From contig NC_090615.1 of NCBI RefSeq assembly GCF_004359215.1, positions 5,089,264-5,153,263 on the forward strand: a stretch of 64,000 nt of DNA. The letters run 5' to 3'. Of this stretch, positions 9,856 to 20,540 are shown one piece after another. A model generated the notes under the pieces. It saw only the letters and a program-made list of their open reading frames with translations. It was not told the DNA's origin and did not search any database. The stretch's first letter is position 1, and the number at the start of each line of letters is the position of its first letter. Position numbers and translations under genes: made by a program. The stretch comes from Bremia lactucae (taxonomy: Eukaryota; Oomycota; Peronosporomycetes; Peronosporales; Peronosporaceae).

Positions 9856-10249
9856 TGTTGGTATTGCATCGCTTAGAATTGAAGGTAACATGGTTTGGGA
9901 CTAATGTAATTTGCTCAAGTGGTTAAGACGTGGGGTTAACGTTCTACCTACTTGTCGCGAGTTCAATTCCGAAAATGGTCAGGTTGAAAATCGGTATCTG
10001 GTGTTTAGGGTTCACCAGGGCTTCGCTCCCCCGAAGTTACGTCCCCTGCCATCTTTTATATTTCGTCTAAAGGTTATCATTTGTAAGAACTGTTTTTACT
10101 TAGCGTAATACCAACCTGCTTGGACCAATCAATGAGGGTAAGAAAATGAGTGGAGCAGAGTAGTGTTAGACAAATTTAACTCAATAAATATCACTTCGGA
10201 TTTTGTCCTCTACTCCACAGTTATCTTCTCCACAGTTATCTACTCAACA
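9856..10249 (+). repeat. copia-2 5' LTR
   Basis: 394 bp, TGTTGG to CAACA, matched to the 3' LTR. It contains a tRNA-like stretch with pol III boxes (9912-9973), two short hairpins (CTGGTG/CACCAG and CTTCG/CGAAG) and a short direct repeat of CTCCACAGTTATC near its right end. Confidence 0.95.
9912..9973 (+). promoter_or_regulatory. tRNA-like pol III A and B boxes inside copia-2 LTR
   Basis: TTGCTCAAGTGGTTAAGACG is an A box of the Leu/Ser tRNA type. GAGTTCAATTCC, about 45 bp later, is a B box. The same stretch lies in the 3' LTR at about 14414-14477, where the B box has decayed (GAGTTCAATTAC). Confidence 0.6.
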
Positions 10250-10262
10250 GGTTAACAGCTGC
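10250..10262 (+). other. putative primer binding site of copia-2
   Basis: GGTTAACAGCTGC directly follows the 5' LTR. It partly resembles the TGGTATCAGAGC initiator-Met primer site of many copia elements. The assignment rests mainly on position. Confidence 0.4.
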
Positions 10263-10269
10263 ACAAACT

Positions 10270-11690
10270 ATGACGACCAAGCGCACCGAAGTCCTCCTGG
10301 GAAGTGGTTATTACTTCCACTGGGAATACAACATGAGAATAACGCTCGCCAGGAAGGGTCTGCTTGCTCATGTTCAAGTTGTCAAGCCGGAGAACGAAAT
10401 CACGGAGGCGTGGCTAACGAACGACGCCAAGGCGCTGGGTATCATTGCGCAGGGCGTAGAGCTGCAGCATGAAACGAAGATCAGGACGGCTACGCGCGCC
10501 ATGGAGGCGTGGGCTACGCTTCGAGAGTTCTACAACCGTAGAAATCTTCCCAACCGTGTCACGATGACACGTCGACTTCATGATTCAAGATGGAGGACGG
10601 TTCCACGATGGCAGCGCACCTAGATGCTTTTGACGAGCTCGTGGTGGGTCTTCAGACGATGGGAGAGCCAGTAGACGAGGCGCGCCAGATGGTCGTGCTA
10701 CTGAGCAGCCTTCCGTCTGAATACGAGCTCATTACGTCCATTACGGAAAACTCCAAGGACATCACGCTGATTGAGATCAAGGAAAAGCTGTTGAAGGAGA
10801 TTGAACGTCAGCTGAAGAAGGAGACAACGGAGAAAGCATTCCGAGCGATTGGGAGCGCTGGACGGTTCAAAGGAGGTCGAGCGAATGGACGAAAGAGGAA
10901 CAATTTACACAAGAACGGTGGTGGATTCAGGGGCAAGTGTTTTAAGTGTGACCAGGTTGGTCATATGAAACGGGACTACCCAGTCAAAAGAGGCAACACT
11001 AGCGACGACGCCGTGTTTGCTGTAAGCGAGGATCACCTCGCCGGATGGCTGATTGACAGTGGTGCGACATCGCACATGACGCCACACCGTGAAGACCTAT
11101 TCGACTTTGAAGGAATTGATTCGAGCATCGAAGTTACGATTGCAAACGTAAAGAAACTTCATGTTGCTGGGAAAGGTACTGTCAAGCTTAGCGGAACGAA
11201 CGGTAGACGCATCAAGATGATGGAAGTGCTTTACATTCCTGGACTTGACAGGCGATTGCTCTCGGTAGGGAAGCTTGCTGAGAACGGTCTTATCGTGGAG
11301 TTTCAGCGTTCTGCATGCGTCATCAGAAGCACGACCTGTGCATTTGCGTCAGGCAAGAAGGTTGGGAAGGCGTACATGCTAGAGTGCGAGCAAGAACAGG
11401 CTTGTATTGTGGAGTATGCCGGGGCTGACAGTCAGTGGGAGCTATGGCACGCTCGCATGGGACACTGCAGTGAGAGCGCTATGGTGAAGACACAGCGGGC
11501 TACAAACGGTATACCAACCGTAAGCCGTACAACCAAGACACAGTGTGGTGGTTGCTCAAAAGGGAAGCATACAATTGAATCTTTCCCGTCACGATCGGTG
11601 ACGAAGACTTCGCGTGTGCTCGAACTCGTACACACTGATGTGATGGGACTAATGAGAACGCTATCAATGGTGGTGCGAGGTACATTCTGA
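10270..11690 (+). pseudogene. copia-2 gag, protease and integrase zinc finger
   Basis: Gag starts at ATG 10270. The frame changes near 10590-10620 (MEDGSTMAAHLDAFDEL belongs to the second frame), and that frame then stays open to 11690. In order: gag core, a Lys/Arg-rich linker, a zinc knuckle CFKCDQVGHMKRDY (last Cys replaced by Tyr), the protease motif WLIDSGATSHMT, and the pre-integrase domain with LWHARMGH and CGGCSKGK (HHCC finger). The integrase start LVHTDVMG includes the first catalytic Asp at 11637-11639. The frame is lost near 11663, apparently by one missing base. Confidence 0.93.
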
Positions 11691-11695
11691 CTTTC

Positions 11696-12463
11696 GTGGA
11701 CAATTTTTCAAGATACGTCGCCGTATACTTTTTAAAACAGAAGAGTGAGGTGGCCAACAAGATAAAGGAGTTCAAGGCATTCTACGAAAATCCATGGGGA
11801 GAACGCTTGAAGTGTCTGCGCTCAGACAATAAAACAGAGTTCGTGAATAAGACGGTTGCGGAATTGTGCAGACGGAACGGAATTGTGCATCAGCGTGCCG
11901 TACCGTACAGCCCGCAGCAGAACGGTGTTGCGGAACGCATGAACCGTACGATTATGGAGAAGGCACGCTGCATGCTGCACTACAAAGGTGTATCTACGGA
12001 GTGGTGGGCGGAATCTGTGAGCACGGCTGTGTACTTGATCAACCGTTCCACGAACACAGAGCGCTCGGATATGACGCCATACGAGGTTGATTTCAAGGTG
12101 AAGCCACAAATGGAACACTTGCGAGTGTTCGGATCCGATTGGTACGCTCACGTCAACGACGCGAAGCGTACGAAACTCGAGCCCAAGAGCTTCAGTAGTA
12201 TGTTTCTAGGATACGCTGAAAGCACAAAGGAATATCGTGTTTATGACCTGGATGCTATAAAGGTCAAGGTGTCGCGCTCGGTGAAGCTAGACGAGCGTGA
12301 AGTGGGAGGAATATATGAGTCACCCTCGTCGCAACCTCACACAACGGTCATACACGCGACCAAGGACGCTGACGATAGAACGGTTTCGACGCAAATGGAA
12401 CAAGTACCGATTTCAGATGAGCCGATGGAGGGCATTGATGAATCCGTTCCGGTGCTGAGATGA
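11696..12463 (+). pseudogene. copia-2 integrase core
   Basis: The integrase continues in a new frame. FVDNFSRYVAVYFLK follows the first Asp, the second Asp is at 11825-11827 (RSDNKTEF), and the Glu is at 11933-11935 (QNGVAERMNR). That gives 35 residues between Asp and Glu, the canonical DD35E spacing. The segment continues to the copia-type region FLGYAES and ends in an acidic tail at 12463, where the frame shifts again. Confidence 0.93.
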
Positions 12464-14354
12464 ACGAGGAAGAAGAGGAGCAGAGCATTGTAATGTTACC
12501 GCCATTGCCGAACAGTCCAGAGCTTATCGGCCGTGAGATTGCACCATACCGCTCTCAGCCGCAAGCGTACCAAGAAGAACGACTGGTTTTTCACCCGGAA
12601 GCGGAACGATCACGACGAATTCGTGAGCCGGTACTTCTGCTACAAAACGTGTCGAGTTATGATGAACATCTTCAGTCGGAAAATAGTGACGGTCCGCCGT
12701 CTCCAAAGCGTGCTCGTATCGATAAAGACGGCCTCATCGCGGAAGCTGTAATGACGTATGTGGCAACATTGGTGACGCCGTGGACGTGCCAACGACGTAC
12801 GCGGAGGCAATATCCAGCCACGAGTCTGATGCGTGGCGAAAAGCAATGGAAGCAGAGTTATGTTCTCACGAATATAACGCTATATGGAGACTGGTACCGC
12901 GAGGAGCGTCTACGCGTACCATCGGCTGTCGCTGGATGTTCGCCAAGAAGCGTGACGAAAACGGTCGCGTGATTCGCTACAAGGCACGCTTGGTAGCGAA
13001 GGTTTCAAGCAAAAGCACGGTGTGGACTTCTTTGAGACATATTCGCCGGTGGCGAACATGAACCCAATTCAAGTGGTTCTAGCGGTGTGTGTGGCGTTGC
13101 AGTACGTCATGGAGCAGTTAGACGCGGATACAGCGTTCCTGAATAGTAAACTCATGGACCGGGTCTACATGGAGATCCCAAATGGTATCAAGAACGCTAA
13201 TGGCCAAGTGTGTCTACTCAACAAGGCTATTTACGGTTTGAAGCAGGCAGCAAGGGCGTGGAACAAGACCATTCATCATGTTTTCCTGAAGAACGGTTTT
13301 AAGAGCTGTGGAGCAGACCAGTGCGTATATGTCAAGCATTCTAGAAGCGGCTTCGTGTACGTCTGTCTGTACGTCGACGACATGATTATCGCAGCCAAGA
13401 CGAGCGATGAAATTCGTGAAGTAAAGAATTATCTTAAAGCCGCCTTCAAGATGAAGGAGTTTGGTGAAGCAAAGTTTATTTTGGGGATGGAGAACGACCA
13501 TGACCTAAGGGCACGTACGCTTATGATCAAGCAGACACGGTACATTGACGACGTTGCAAAACGGTTCGGCCAGGAGAATGCTAAGTCTGTGGACATCCGT
13601 GCGCATCGGGTTTGAAGCTGTCAAAGGAACAATCACCTAGAACGGATTCAGAGCGTGCTGAGATGCGGTCGAGACCTTTCCGCTCTCTCATCGGGTGTCT
13701 TCTTTATATCACGACGTGCACGCGCCCAGATGTCGCTTTCGTGGTGACACAACTATCAAAATTTCTGGAAAATCCGGGGTTGCTGCATTGGAAGGCTGCA
13801 ATTCGCGTGCTTCGATACCTGAAGACGACTCGCGAGCATGGTATTCTGTATGAAGGTGGCATGGGAACGGTCACGGTTGAAGCATACTCCGACGCTGACT
13901 GGGGAACTAACATCGACAACAGGCGTTCGGTGTTAGGCATCATGGTGATTATGGGGAACGCCCCGGTAGTGTTTAAGTCCAAGTTTTAGAGGACTGTTGC
14001 ACTAAGCTCTGCTGAGGCGGAGTACATAGCGCTGAGTTTGTGAGTCAGGAGGTGCTATGGATGCGTGCAATGCTCAAGGACATGGGGTACGAACAAAGGA
14101 ACGCTACGCAGATATGGGAGGACAACCAAGGAGCGATCGCGTTGGCTAAAAACGCTGGCTACAACTCAAGGACGAAGCATATTGATATCAAGCACCGCTT
14201 CACACGCGAGAACGTGGAGAAAGGAAATGTTCAAGTCGACTACGTGGACACCAAGAAGCAATTGGCCGACTTGTTGACGAAGGCGCTTGGAACGAAGACG
14301 CTCAAGTTCCTATGCGAGAAGAGTGGTATCAAGACAAAGGTTGCCATGCATTAG
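12460..14354 (+). pseudogene. copia-2 reverse transcriptase and RNase H
   Basis: Four frames in series. 12460-12972 is the integrase-RT linker (PPSPKRARID). 12780-13061 begins copia RT (YAEAISSHESDAWRKAMEAE). 13022-13615 carries FFETYSPVA, QLDADTAFLN, YGLKQAARAW and YVDD at 13370-13381. 13612-13989 has TTCTRPDVAF and YSDADWG of RNase H. After an in-frame TAG at 13987-13989 and a TGA at 14041-14043, 14040-14354 finishes RNase H (EDNQGAIALAKN, TKHIDIKHRF, LADLLTKAL). At least four lesions make it inactive. Confidence 0.95.
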
Positions 14355-14367
14355 CGGTGAGTGGAAA

Positions 14368-14763
14368 TGTTGGTATTGCACCGTTAATAATTATAGATAA
14401 CATATATTGGGACTATCGTAATTTGCTTAAGTGGTTAAGACGTGGGGGTTAACGATCTACCTACATGGCGCGAGTTCAATTACGAAAATGGTAATGTTGA
14501 TAACCGGTATCTAATGTGTAGAATTCACCAGGGCTTCGCTCCCCCGAAGTTACGTCCCCTGCCATCTTTTATATTTCGTCTAAAGGTTATCATTTGTAAG
14601 AACTGTTTTTACTTAGCGTAATTACCAACCTGCTTGGACCAATCAATGAGGGTAAGAAAATGAGTGGAGCAGAGTAGTGTTAGACGAATTTAACTCAATA
14701 AATATCACTTCGGATTTTGTCATCTACTCCATATTTATCTACTCCACAGTTATCTACTTAACA
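14368..14763 (+). repeat. copia-2 3' LTR
   Basis: 396 bp, TGTTGG to TAACA, followed by the GTAAT target duplication. Against the 5' LTR, the first about 165 bp differ at roughly 27 positions and the last about 230 bp at roughly 7 (my own hand alignment). Confidence 0.95.
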
Positions 14764-14768
14764 GTAAT
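14764..14768 (+). repeat. target site duplication of copia-2 (right)
   Basis: GTAAT, identical to 9851-9855. Confidence 0.9.
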
Positions 14769-15250
14769 GACCATCCAAGTAGCTTGAAAATAGTATAGAA
14801 GCTAATAAGTACAGTTTTGCTACGCGCTTCCTGAATCTGACCCTTTAATAGCAGCTGTTTTATACTTATACTTGCAGCAAGCAATTAGAACGACAAAAAT
14901 ATGATAACGGTGTCCCCATACATCGCAACAGTGGAGCAAAATACGTCGCAACAATTTACTTTATCACATGTTGAATGGAACATACATGCCAGCACCAAAA
15001 TTTATCGTCTATCGAGTGATTTTGGCATCGATGTCTCATAAGCCTGATAACTCACAGCATGACAACCAAATCGCGTCATTGAACAACTTACAAGTTTGTT
15101 CAGTCAAAAACAGCGTGTGACTCCATAAGCAAATGAAGAGGGCTTCATTCCACACGATTGATCAGAGCATCGTCTATTACATAATTTTATTATCTGGCAC
15201 CACTAAATATTGCACTGGATTGAAATATGCTAAACACACGCCATACTTGT
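14769..15250. other. intergenic, nothing recognised
   Basis: AT-rich sequence without long ORFs or repeats that I can identify. It continues the locus interrupted by copia-2. Confidence 0.5.
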
Positions 15251-15509
15251 AGCTATTCGTGTCATAATGGGCTATAGCTCTGGCAAACAGCCTAAATTGG
15301 TTTGAAGGAGGAAATTTGGGTGGTATTGTCAATCAGCATCGACCTAGCGGTTGGGGAATAGCTGTAGTTTCGCCGACTAAACAAAAGGTAACATTCCAAG
15401 AGTAAGATCGTCATGGTATGAACTTGACTACGTTGGAAGCATCAAGGACGATGAATACATTGTGGTAAAGCTGAAGCGAGCCAGCAGGTGTAAATACTTT
15501 GTTCAATAA
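15251..15509 (+). other. possible 3' end of an unidentified gene (two frames)
   Basis: The plus strand is open in one frame from about 15270 to 15404, with protein-like composition (GGIVNQHRPSGWGIAVV). After a one-base frame change it is open to a stop at 15507-15509 (YVGSIKDDEYIVVKLK). The stop overlaps an AATAAA signal. It may be a decayed gene end convergent with the symporter. No family was recognised. Confidence 0.3.
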
Positions 15510-15622
15510 AAATTGTCATTAACATTGTCCAATAGGAAACTAATTTGATTTGATTTGCTCGCGAAAAGATACTATGAATATTAACCTCACTTTATTTTCA
15601 TTGCTACATAGACATTATATTT

Positions 15623-17521
15623 TTACGAAAAGTACACCCACATACTGAAAGTGGCTGCAAGGGCAGAAAGACCACTTCCAGCCACAAGAGCGTTGACCCA
15701 CCTGGGCTTGGCAAGCTCCGTAGCATCCAATTTAAAAACCTTGTCCCAGTGGATCATATATTTGCGCACATCTGGCGCAGGAGGTTTCTTGTGCTGCGTC
15801 AGCAAGCTCACTACGACGCATACCGTTAACGCAGTGAGCCATAGCAGGAGTGCAAAGTGCTGAAAGTTCATATAAAAAAACGTATTAATGACTCCCGGCA
15901 GATCTCCATGTTCGCTATCGTCATTAATCGTGACAAAAATTAATCGAGTAAAACCGAGCAATCCTCCGACAACCATGGCCGAGAATGCACCATACACGTT
16001 TGCTGGCTTCCATATCACGCCCAGGACAAGTACAATGCCAATTGGAGGCGTCAAGTAGCTCTGTATCTCTACAATCTGTTCGTACAGACCCGTTCCATTG
16101 CGCATAATGGGGATCCAGCAAAAGCTTAGGACCGCAAAGCTAAAGATGCTCACGCGGCCAACCCACACGAGCTGTTTGTGGGAAGCATTAGGACGGAATT
16201 TTAAGTAAATGTCATTAGTCACAACGGACGATCCGGCAGAAAAGACGGACGCGAGACTTGCCATCATGGCGGTAATGATACTGGATATCATTAAGCCGAT
16301 GATACCATGTGGCATCATCGTCATGAGCATCGTTGGGTACGCGGCATCCGTCCCGTCTTTAATCTGGCTAAAGTCAAAGTAGATGCTCGCAATAATCGCG
16401 GGGATAACAATCAAGAAAGGTGGAAGCACTTTGAGCAAACTTGCAAAGGAACATCCAGCTTTAGCATGTGCCGTATCTTTGGCAGACAATACACGCTGGA
16501 CGAGGTCCTGATCCATGCACCAATACCAGATTGAACCCATTGGTTGCCCAAAGAGCATACCTGTCCATGGGTAGTCGGGATCACTGGTAGGTTTAAAAAG
16601 ACGGAACCATTCCGAACGATTCTGGTAGGCTAAATTGGCCCGAATGCCATCAAATCCTCCAATTTGAGACATTGAGTACGAAAAGACCACGAGGCCTCCG
16701 ATCGTAAAGACACACATTTGAAATAAATCGGTATACATGACAGCACGTAAGCCGCCAGCCATACTGTACGTAGCACTCAGAGCAATGCAAATACCTGCAC
16801 CAAAGTATAGGTTCCATCCAAGCGTTGCTTGAAAGACGATTGCACCTCCATAGATACTGGCACTCATTTTGGTCATGACGTACATAATCACTGTTATGAG
16901 TGACAAGTAGTGACGACACGGGGCACCATACCGGTATTCCAGGAACTCGGGCGTTGTGTATACGCCACTGCGGCGGTATATCGGGGAGAAGATCCAGCCC
17001 AAGCACAAGATGAGAATGGCTGCGTACCACTCGTACATGGCTACAGCCATACCGCGACGAGCTCCGTCACCTGCCATGCCAATGAAATGCTCTGCACCAA
17101 TGTTGCTTGCAAACAAAGCGCCACCAACAAAATACCATTGCATTCCACGATCGGCTAGAAAGAAGTTCGATACTTCATTGTGTTGATTCTCTGGACCATC
17201 GCGTGCGATAAGGGAGGCAGACGGGCGGCGATGAGAAGTTGTGGAGCCACTTTCGTCACCGGCAGACAGTTTTTTGCCTGGAGTAGTATCTGAAACAAGG
17301 TACACATCACCAGGCGCCTCAACCACAGGAGCTTCACTTTGATTTGCTCGTTGAATGCACGGAAGATACTTGGCCAAGCGGCTCTCGCCAGCCTGAATGG
17401 AGGCGATGACAGCCACAGTTAAGGTGGAGCAGAGCACTGACACAATAATGAGGATATCGGCCCAATTGACCCTGGCGCCCGCAGACAGATCTGGAACGGA
17501 TTGCATGTGCAGCTCAACCAT
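15623..17521 (-). CDS. sodium/solute symporter (SSS/SLC5 family)
   Basis: This is an intact, intronless 632-residue membrane transporter of the solute:sodium symporter family, which uses the sodium gradient to import a small solute such as a sugar. The substrate cannot be told from sequence. One membrane segment (about 20-41) precedes a hydrophilic Ser/Thr-rich loop (42-120). The SSS core follows, with NIGAEHFIGMAGDGARRG (140-157), the signature GGLRAVMYTDLFQ (256-268) and the sodium-site helix SLASVFSAGSSVVTNDIY (422-439). A last membrane segment ends the protein (608-630). The frame is open 37 codons further upstream (to 17632), but the oomycete initiator at 17542-17558 lies inside that extension, so ATG 17519-17521 is the likely start. 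It is the only clearly functional host gene in the window. Confidence 0.95.
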   Translation of the reverse strand: MVELHMQSVPDLSAGARVNWADILIIVSVLCSTLTVAVIASIQAGESRLAKYLPCIQRANQSEAPVVEAPGDVYLVSDTTPGKKLSAGDESGSTTSHRRPSASLIARDGPENQHNEVSNFFLADRGMQWYFVGGALFASNIGAEHFIGMAGDGARRGMAVAMYEWYAAILILCLGWIFSPIYRRSGVYTTPEFLEYRYGAPCRHYLSLITVIMYVMTKMSASIYGGAIVFQATLGWNLYFGAGICIALSATYSMAGGLRAVMYTDLFQMCVFTIGGLVVFSYSMSQIGGFDGIRANLAYQNRSEWFRLFKPTSDPDYPWTGMLFGQPMGSIWYWCMDQDLVQRVLSAKDTAHAKAGCSFASLLKVLPPFLIVIPAIIASIYFDFSQIKDGTDAAYPTMLMTMMPHGIIGLMISSIITAMMASLASVFSAGSSVVTNDIYLKFRPNASHKQLVWVGRVSIFSFAVLSFCWIPIMRNGTGLYEQIVEIQSYLTPPIGIVLVLGVIWKPANVYGAFSAMVVGGLLGFTRLIFVTINDDSEHGDLPGVINTFFYMNFQHFALLLWLTALTVCVVVSLLTQHKKPPAPDVRKYMIHWDKVFKLDATELAKPRWVNALVAGSGLSALAATFSMWVYFS

Positions 17522-17541
17522 TTTTATCTTGTGTTCAAAAA

Positions 17542-17558
17542 GGTGAAATTGAAAATGA
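17542..17558 (-). promoter_or_regulatory. oomycete initiator plus flanking promoter element
   Basis: On the minus strand TCATTTTCAATTTCACC combines an initiator (TCATTYY) with a flanking promoter region (CAWTTT), the oomycete core promoter. It lies about 20-37 bp before ATG 17521, giving a short 5' leader as is usual in oomycetes. Confidence 0.75.
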
Positions 17559-17639
17559 CAAGCAAGTGCAATCACGCACCAGTTGTTGGTTAAGCCGAAG
17601 CGCTTGGCTCCATCTTCTAATTTTGCTGTCAAGTGGATC

Positions 17640-19030
17640 GCAAAAGGGCATAGTAGTCATTGAAAATCAGAGGTTAGTACAGAAACAATACGACTACGAT
17701 CATCTCTTTCTGTTTATCAACTTATTTTAATGGCGCTTAGCACGCCGGTATCCATTTTCCTTTCGTGCTTTTTGCTGCTAAAATATATTTTAATCTTTCA
17801 AAACCATGTAGTGTTGAGATGACTTTGATGTGTAAACTTGACTTGCTGTGTAGATAATTTCGACGAATTTAAATAGGTATGCAAGTAAATGCAAACCGAA
17901 ATGTTTCAGTCGTGCCCCAGCTACAACGTTGCAAATACCTCAGAGCCGGGCTTACATGATGACTAACTTCAACTTACGAATTAAACATTTTGCGATGACT
18001 AAGCTTGTCAAGCAGTATAGGAGTTAGGTCGTCTATAATTGACACGAGATTTGAGCCTGCAGGTAAATATAAACTGCCGCCGTTCTCTATTCAGTCGCTG
18101 ATAGAGTAAAATATACATATTTGTACGCAGCATGTTGTTCGTAAGGTAAAGATGATCGTTACATTCATATTGGTATTGAGAATACCTCAACTCACGACTT
18201 CGTTGACTGTAATCAAAGCCGCATCTTTTAAGATGCAACAAATTGCATCGAGAAATCCATTCTTCGAGTAGTTCGACAGGGTTGCGTAATTCGAGACTGT
18301 TCTAATTGTCGTCTGGCTTGATTTCGTAGCCAACTTTGTGATAAACTCGGTGCATTTTTAAGTCTGATTAGCCAACTTTTGAATTCGTGAAAGACGGATC
18401 AAATACATCGTTGATGTAGCTGGGCTTCCTCAGGTGCAGTAGCGCAACAGCAACACGGGCCGCACTGTTGCTCTTTCGAAGTTGTTGCAGTTAGCACAAA
18501 AGCCGGAGCGAACATGCAGTTCTAATGAACTGTGACAACTGATCAGAACAATTCTACTTCAAGCTGAGGACTTTAGCAGTCGAATGCACGTCAAATCACA
18601 GCTTTACTCAATGGAGTTTTCTAGAAACTAGCGTGCAATCTGCATTTTAAATTAAATTTCACTTGAATTACCACATAAGTGACGGACGACTGGCGCTGTA
18701 TTTTGTTGCAATTGCCGATGCGGTGCGAAGAGTTTCGTTCGTTATGAATATAAATGTATCATTTGTCAAGTCTAGGAATGCCACGCGCTGAAATACTACC
18801 TTGAGTACATTAAAATGCTTATTTAATGAATCTACCAAGACGCTGGCACCCTTACCCTTATTACCATGGATTGTAAATTTTTCTAAAGCTACCTGCTCGA
18901 GCAAACAACATAAAGTGCCATACTATTGGTCGCACTTGGCTCTTGTCAATGTGTAAGGGAACCAGAAAGAGTTTAGAATTGACTCACGTGAATCAGTATG
19001 TAATGTCATTTCTAAATATGCCAGCTTCTA
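17640..19030. other. intergenic, no gene recognised
   Basis: Upstream region of the symporter, AT-rich, with only short ORFs lacking recognisable motifs. It ends at a sequencing gap. Confidence 0.5.
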
Positions 19031-19926
19031 NNNNNNNNNNNNNNNNNNNNNNNNNNNNNNNNNNNNNNNNNNNNNNNNNNNNNNNNNNNNNNNNNNNNNN
19101 NNNNNNNNNNNNNNNNNNNNNNNNNNNNNNNNNNNNNNNNNNNNNNNNNNNNNNNNNNNNNNNNNNNNNNNNNNNNNNNNNNNNNNNNNNNNNNNNNNNN
19201 NNNNNNNNNNNNNNNNNNNNNNNNNNNNNNNNNNNNNNNNNNNNNNNNNNNNNNNNNNNNNNNNNNNNNNNNNNNNNNNNNNNNNNNNNNNNNNNNNNNN
19301 NNNNNNNNNNNNNNNNNNNNNNNNNNNNNNNNNNNNNNNNNNNNNNNNNNNNNNNNNNNNNNNNNNNNNNNNNNNNNNNNNNNNNNNNNNNNNNNNNNNN
19401 NNNNNNNNNNNNNNNNNNNNNNNNNNNNNNNNNNNNNNNNNNNNNNNNNNNNNNNNNNNNNNNNNNNNNNNNNNNNNNNNNNNNNNNNNNNNNNNNNNNN
19501 NNNNNNNNNNNNNNNNNNNNNNNNNNNNNNNNNNNNNNNNNNNNNNNNNNNNNNNNNNNNNNNNNNNNNNNNNNNNNNNNNNNNNNNNNNNNNNNNNNNN
19601 NNNNNNNNNNNNNNNNNNNNNNNNNNNNNNNNNNNNNNNNNNNNNNNNNNNNNNNNNNNNNNNNNNNNNNNNNNNNNNNNNNNNNNNNNNNNNNNNNNNN
19701 NNNNNNNNNNNNNNNNNNNNNNNNNNNNNNNNNNNNNNNNNNNNNNNNNNNNNNNNNNNNNNNNNNNNNNNNNNNNNNNNNNNNNNNNNNNNNNNNNNNN
19801 NNNNNNNNNNNNNNNNNNNNNNNNNNNNNNNNNNNNNNNNNNNNNNNNNNNNNNNNNNNNNNNNNNNNNNNNNNNNNNNNNNNNNNNNNNNNNNNNNNNN
19901 NNNNNNNNNNNNNNNNNNNNNNNNNN
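19031..19926. other. assembly gap (896 N)
   Basis: Run of N. The sequence right of the gap begins inside the repeat unit that recurs at 34211, so the left edge of copy 1 is hidden. Confidence 0.99.
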
Positions 19927-20540
19927 TGCGGTGGGCGCGTTAAGCGACCTCACCCAACGCACTAAGTACTCTGGTAAAGTGTCGTCACGGGAGCTGTAAT
20001 CCGGCTCCTCGTGCGCACCTACCAAGAAGGAAGTAGTTTACAGACTGATTTATATTTAATCGTATAGAAAAATACCTATTTTAACAAATCATAAAATGTC
20101 ATCTCTGTCGATAACAATAATTTGTATTGCGAGCGTATCTTTTTAGATACCTCGCGTAACGGATACTAAAGCCGTCATCCCCGCTAATGTGAATGCCCTC
20201 AGGGACACCACATGCACAAGGGTGGGTGGTCCAATTGTGAGCCACACTCAAGTGATAGAACCAATTACATTACTTAAGTAATTGACAATCCCCTTAAGTA
20301 CCCAAAATGTACATAACGGGATTGTGTAGCAGTAGGGCAACTTTAGCCCGTTTCAGCAGCATATTTTCGACTTTACAAAAAGGGGTGGTGCACCCCTCCC
20401 TCCTGGTTATTGTTTAGCACCATGAGGCAGTTCGATCCAGCTTTTTTCTACTGAACAAGACATTTACATTGTAAACGTGAACGAGTAGAAAAAAATAATT
20501 TAGACATAGCCATCATTAAGTGCTGGTAGACACACTAGAG
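19927..20540 (+). repeat. left part of duplicated unit, copy 1
   Basis: Close match to 34211-34806, beginning TGCGGTGGGCGCGTTAAGCG in both. It precedes the MULE remnant and may be its 5' flank or terminal region. No ORF was recognised. It contains a small palindrome AGGGGTGGTGCACCCCT near 20382 that is broken in copy 2. Confidence 0.7.

Larger units (their letters stand above)
9856..14763 (+). mobile_element. copia-2: full-length Ty1/copia retrotransposon
   Basis: The element has both LTRs (9856-10249 and 14368-14763, each beginning TGTTGG and ending ACA), a putative primer site, and gag-protease-integrase-RT-RNase H in copia order. It is flanked by a 5-bp direct repeat (GTAAT). Several frameshifts and stops make it non-autonomous. 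It inserted about 100 bp downstream of the FSH1 pseudogene stop. Confidence 0.96.

Noticed and set aside
16650..17030. 126-aa minus-strand ORF inside the symporter
   Set aside because: It overlaps the symporter on the same strand in another frame; the symporter frame has all the family motifs.
18943..20025. long ORFs across the first gap
   Set aside because: They are open only because N was translated as X; nearly all residues are unknown.
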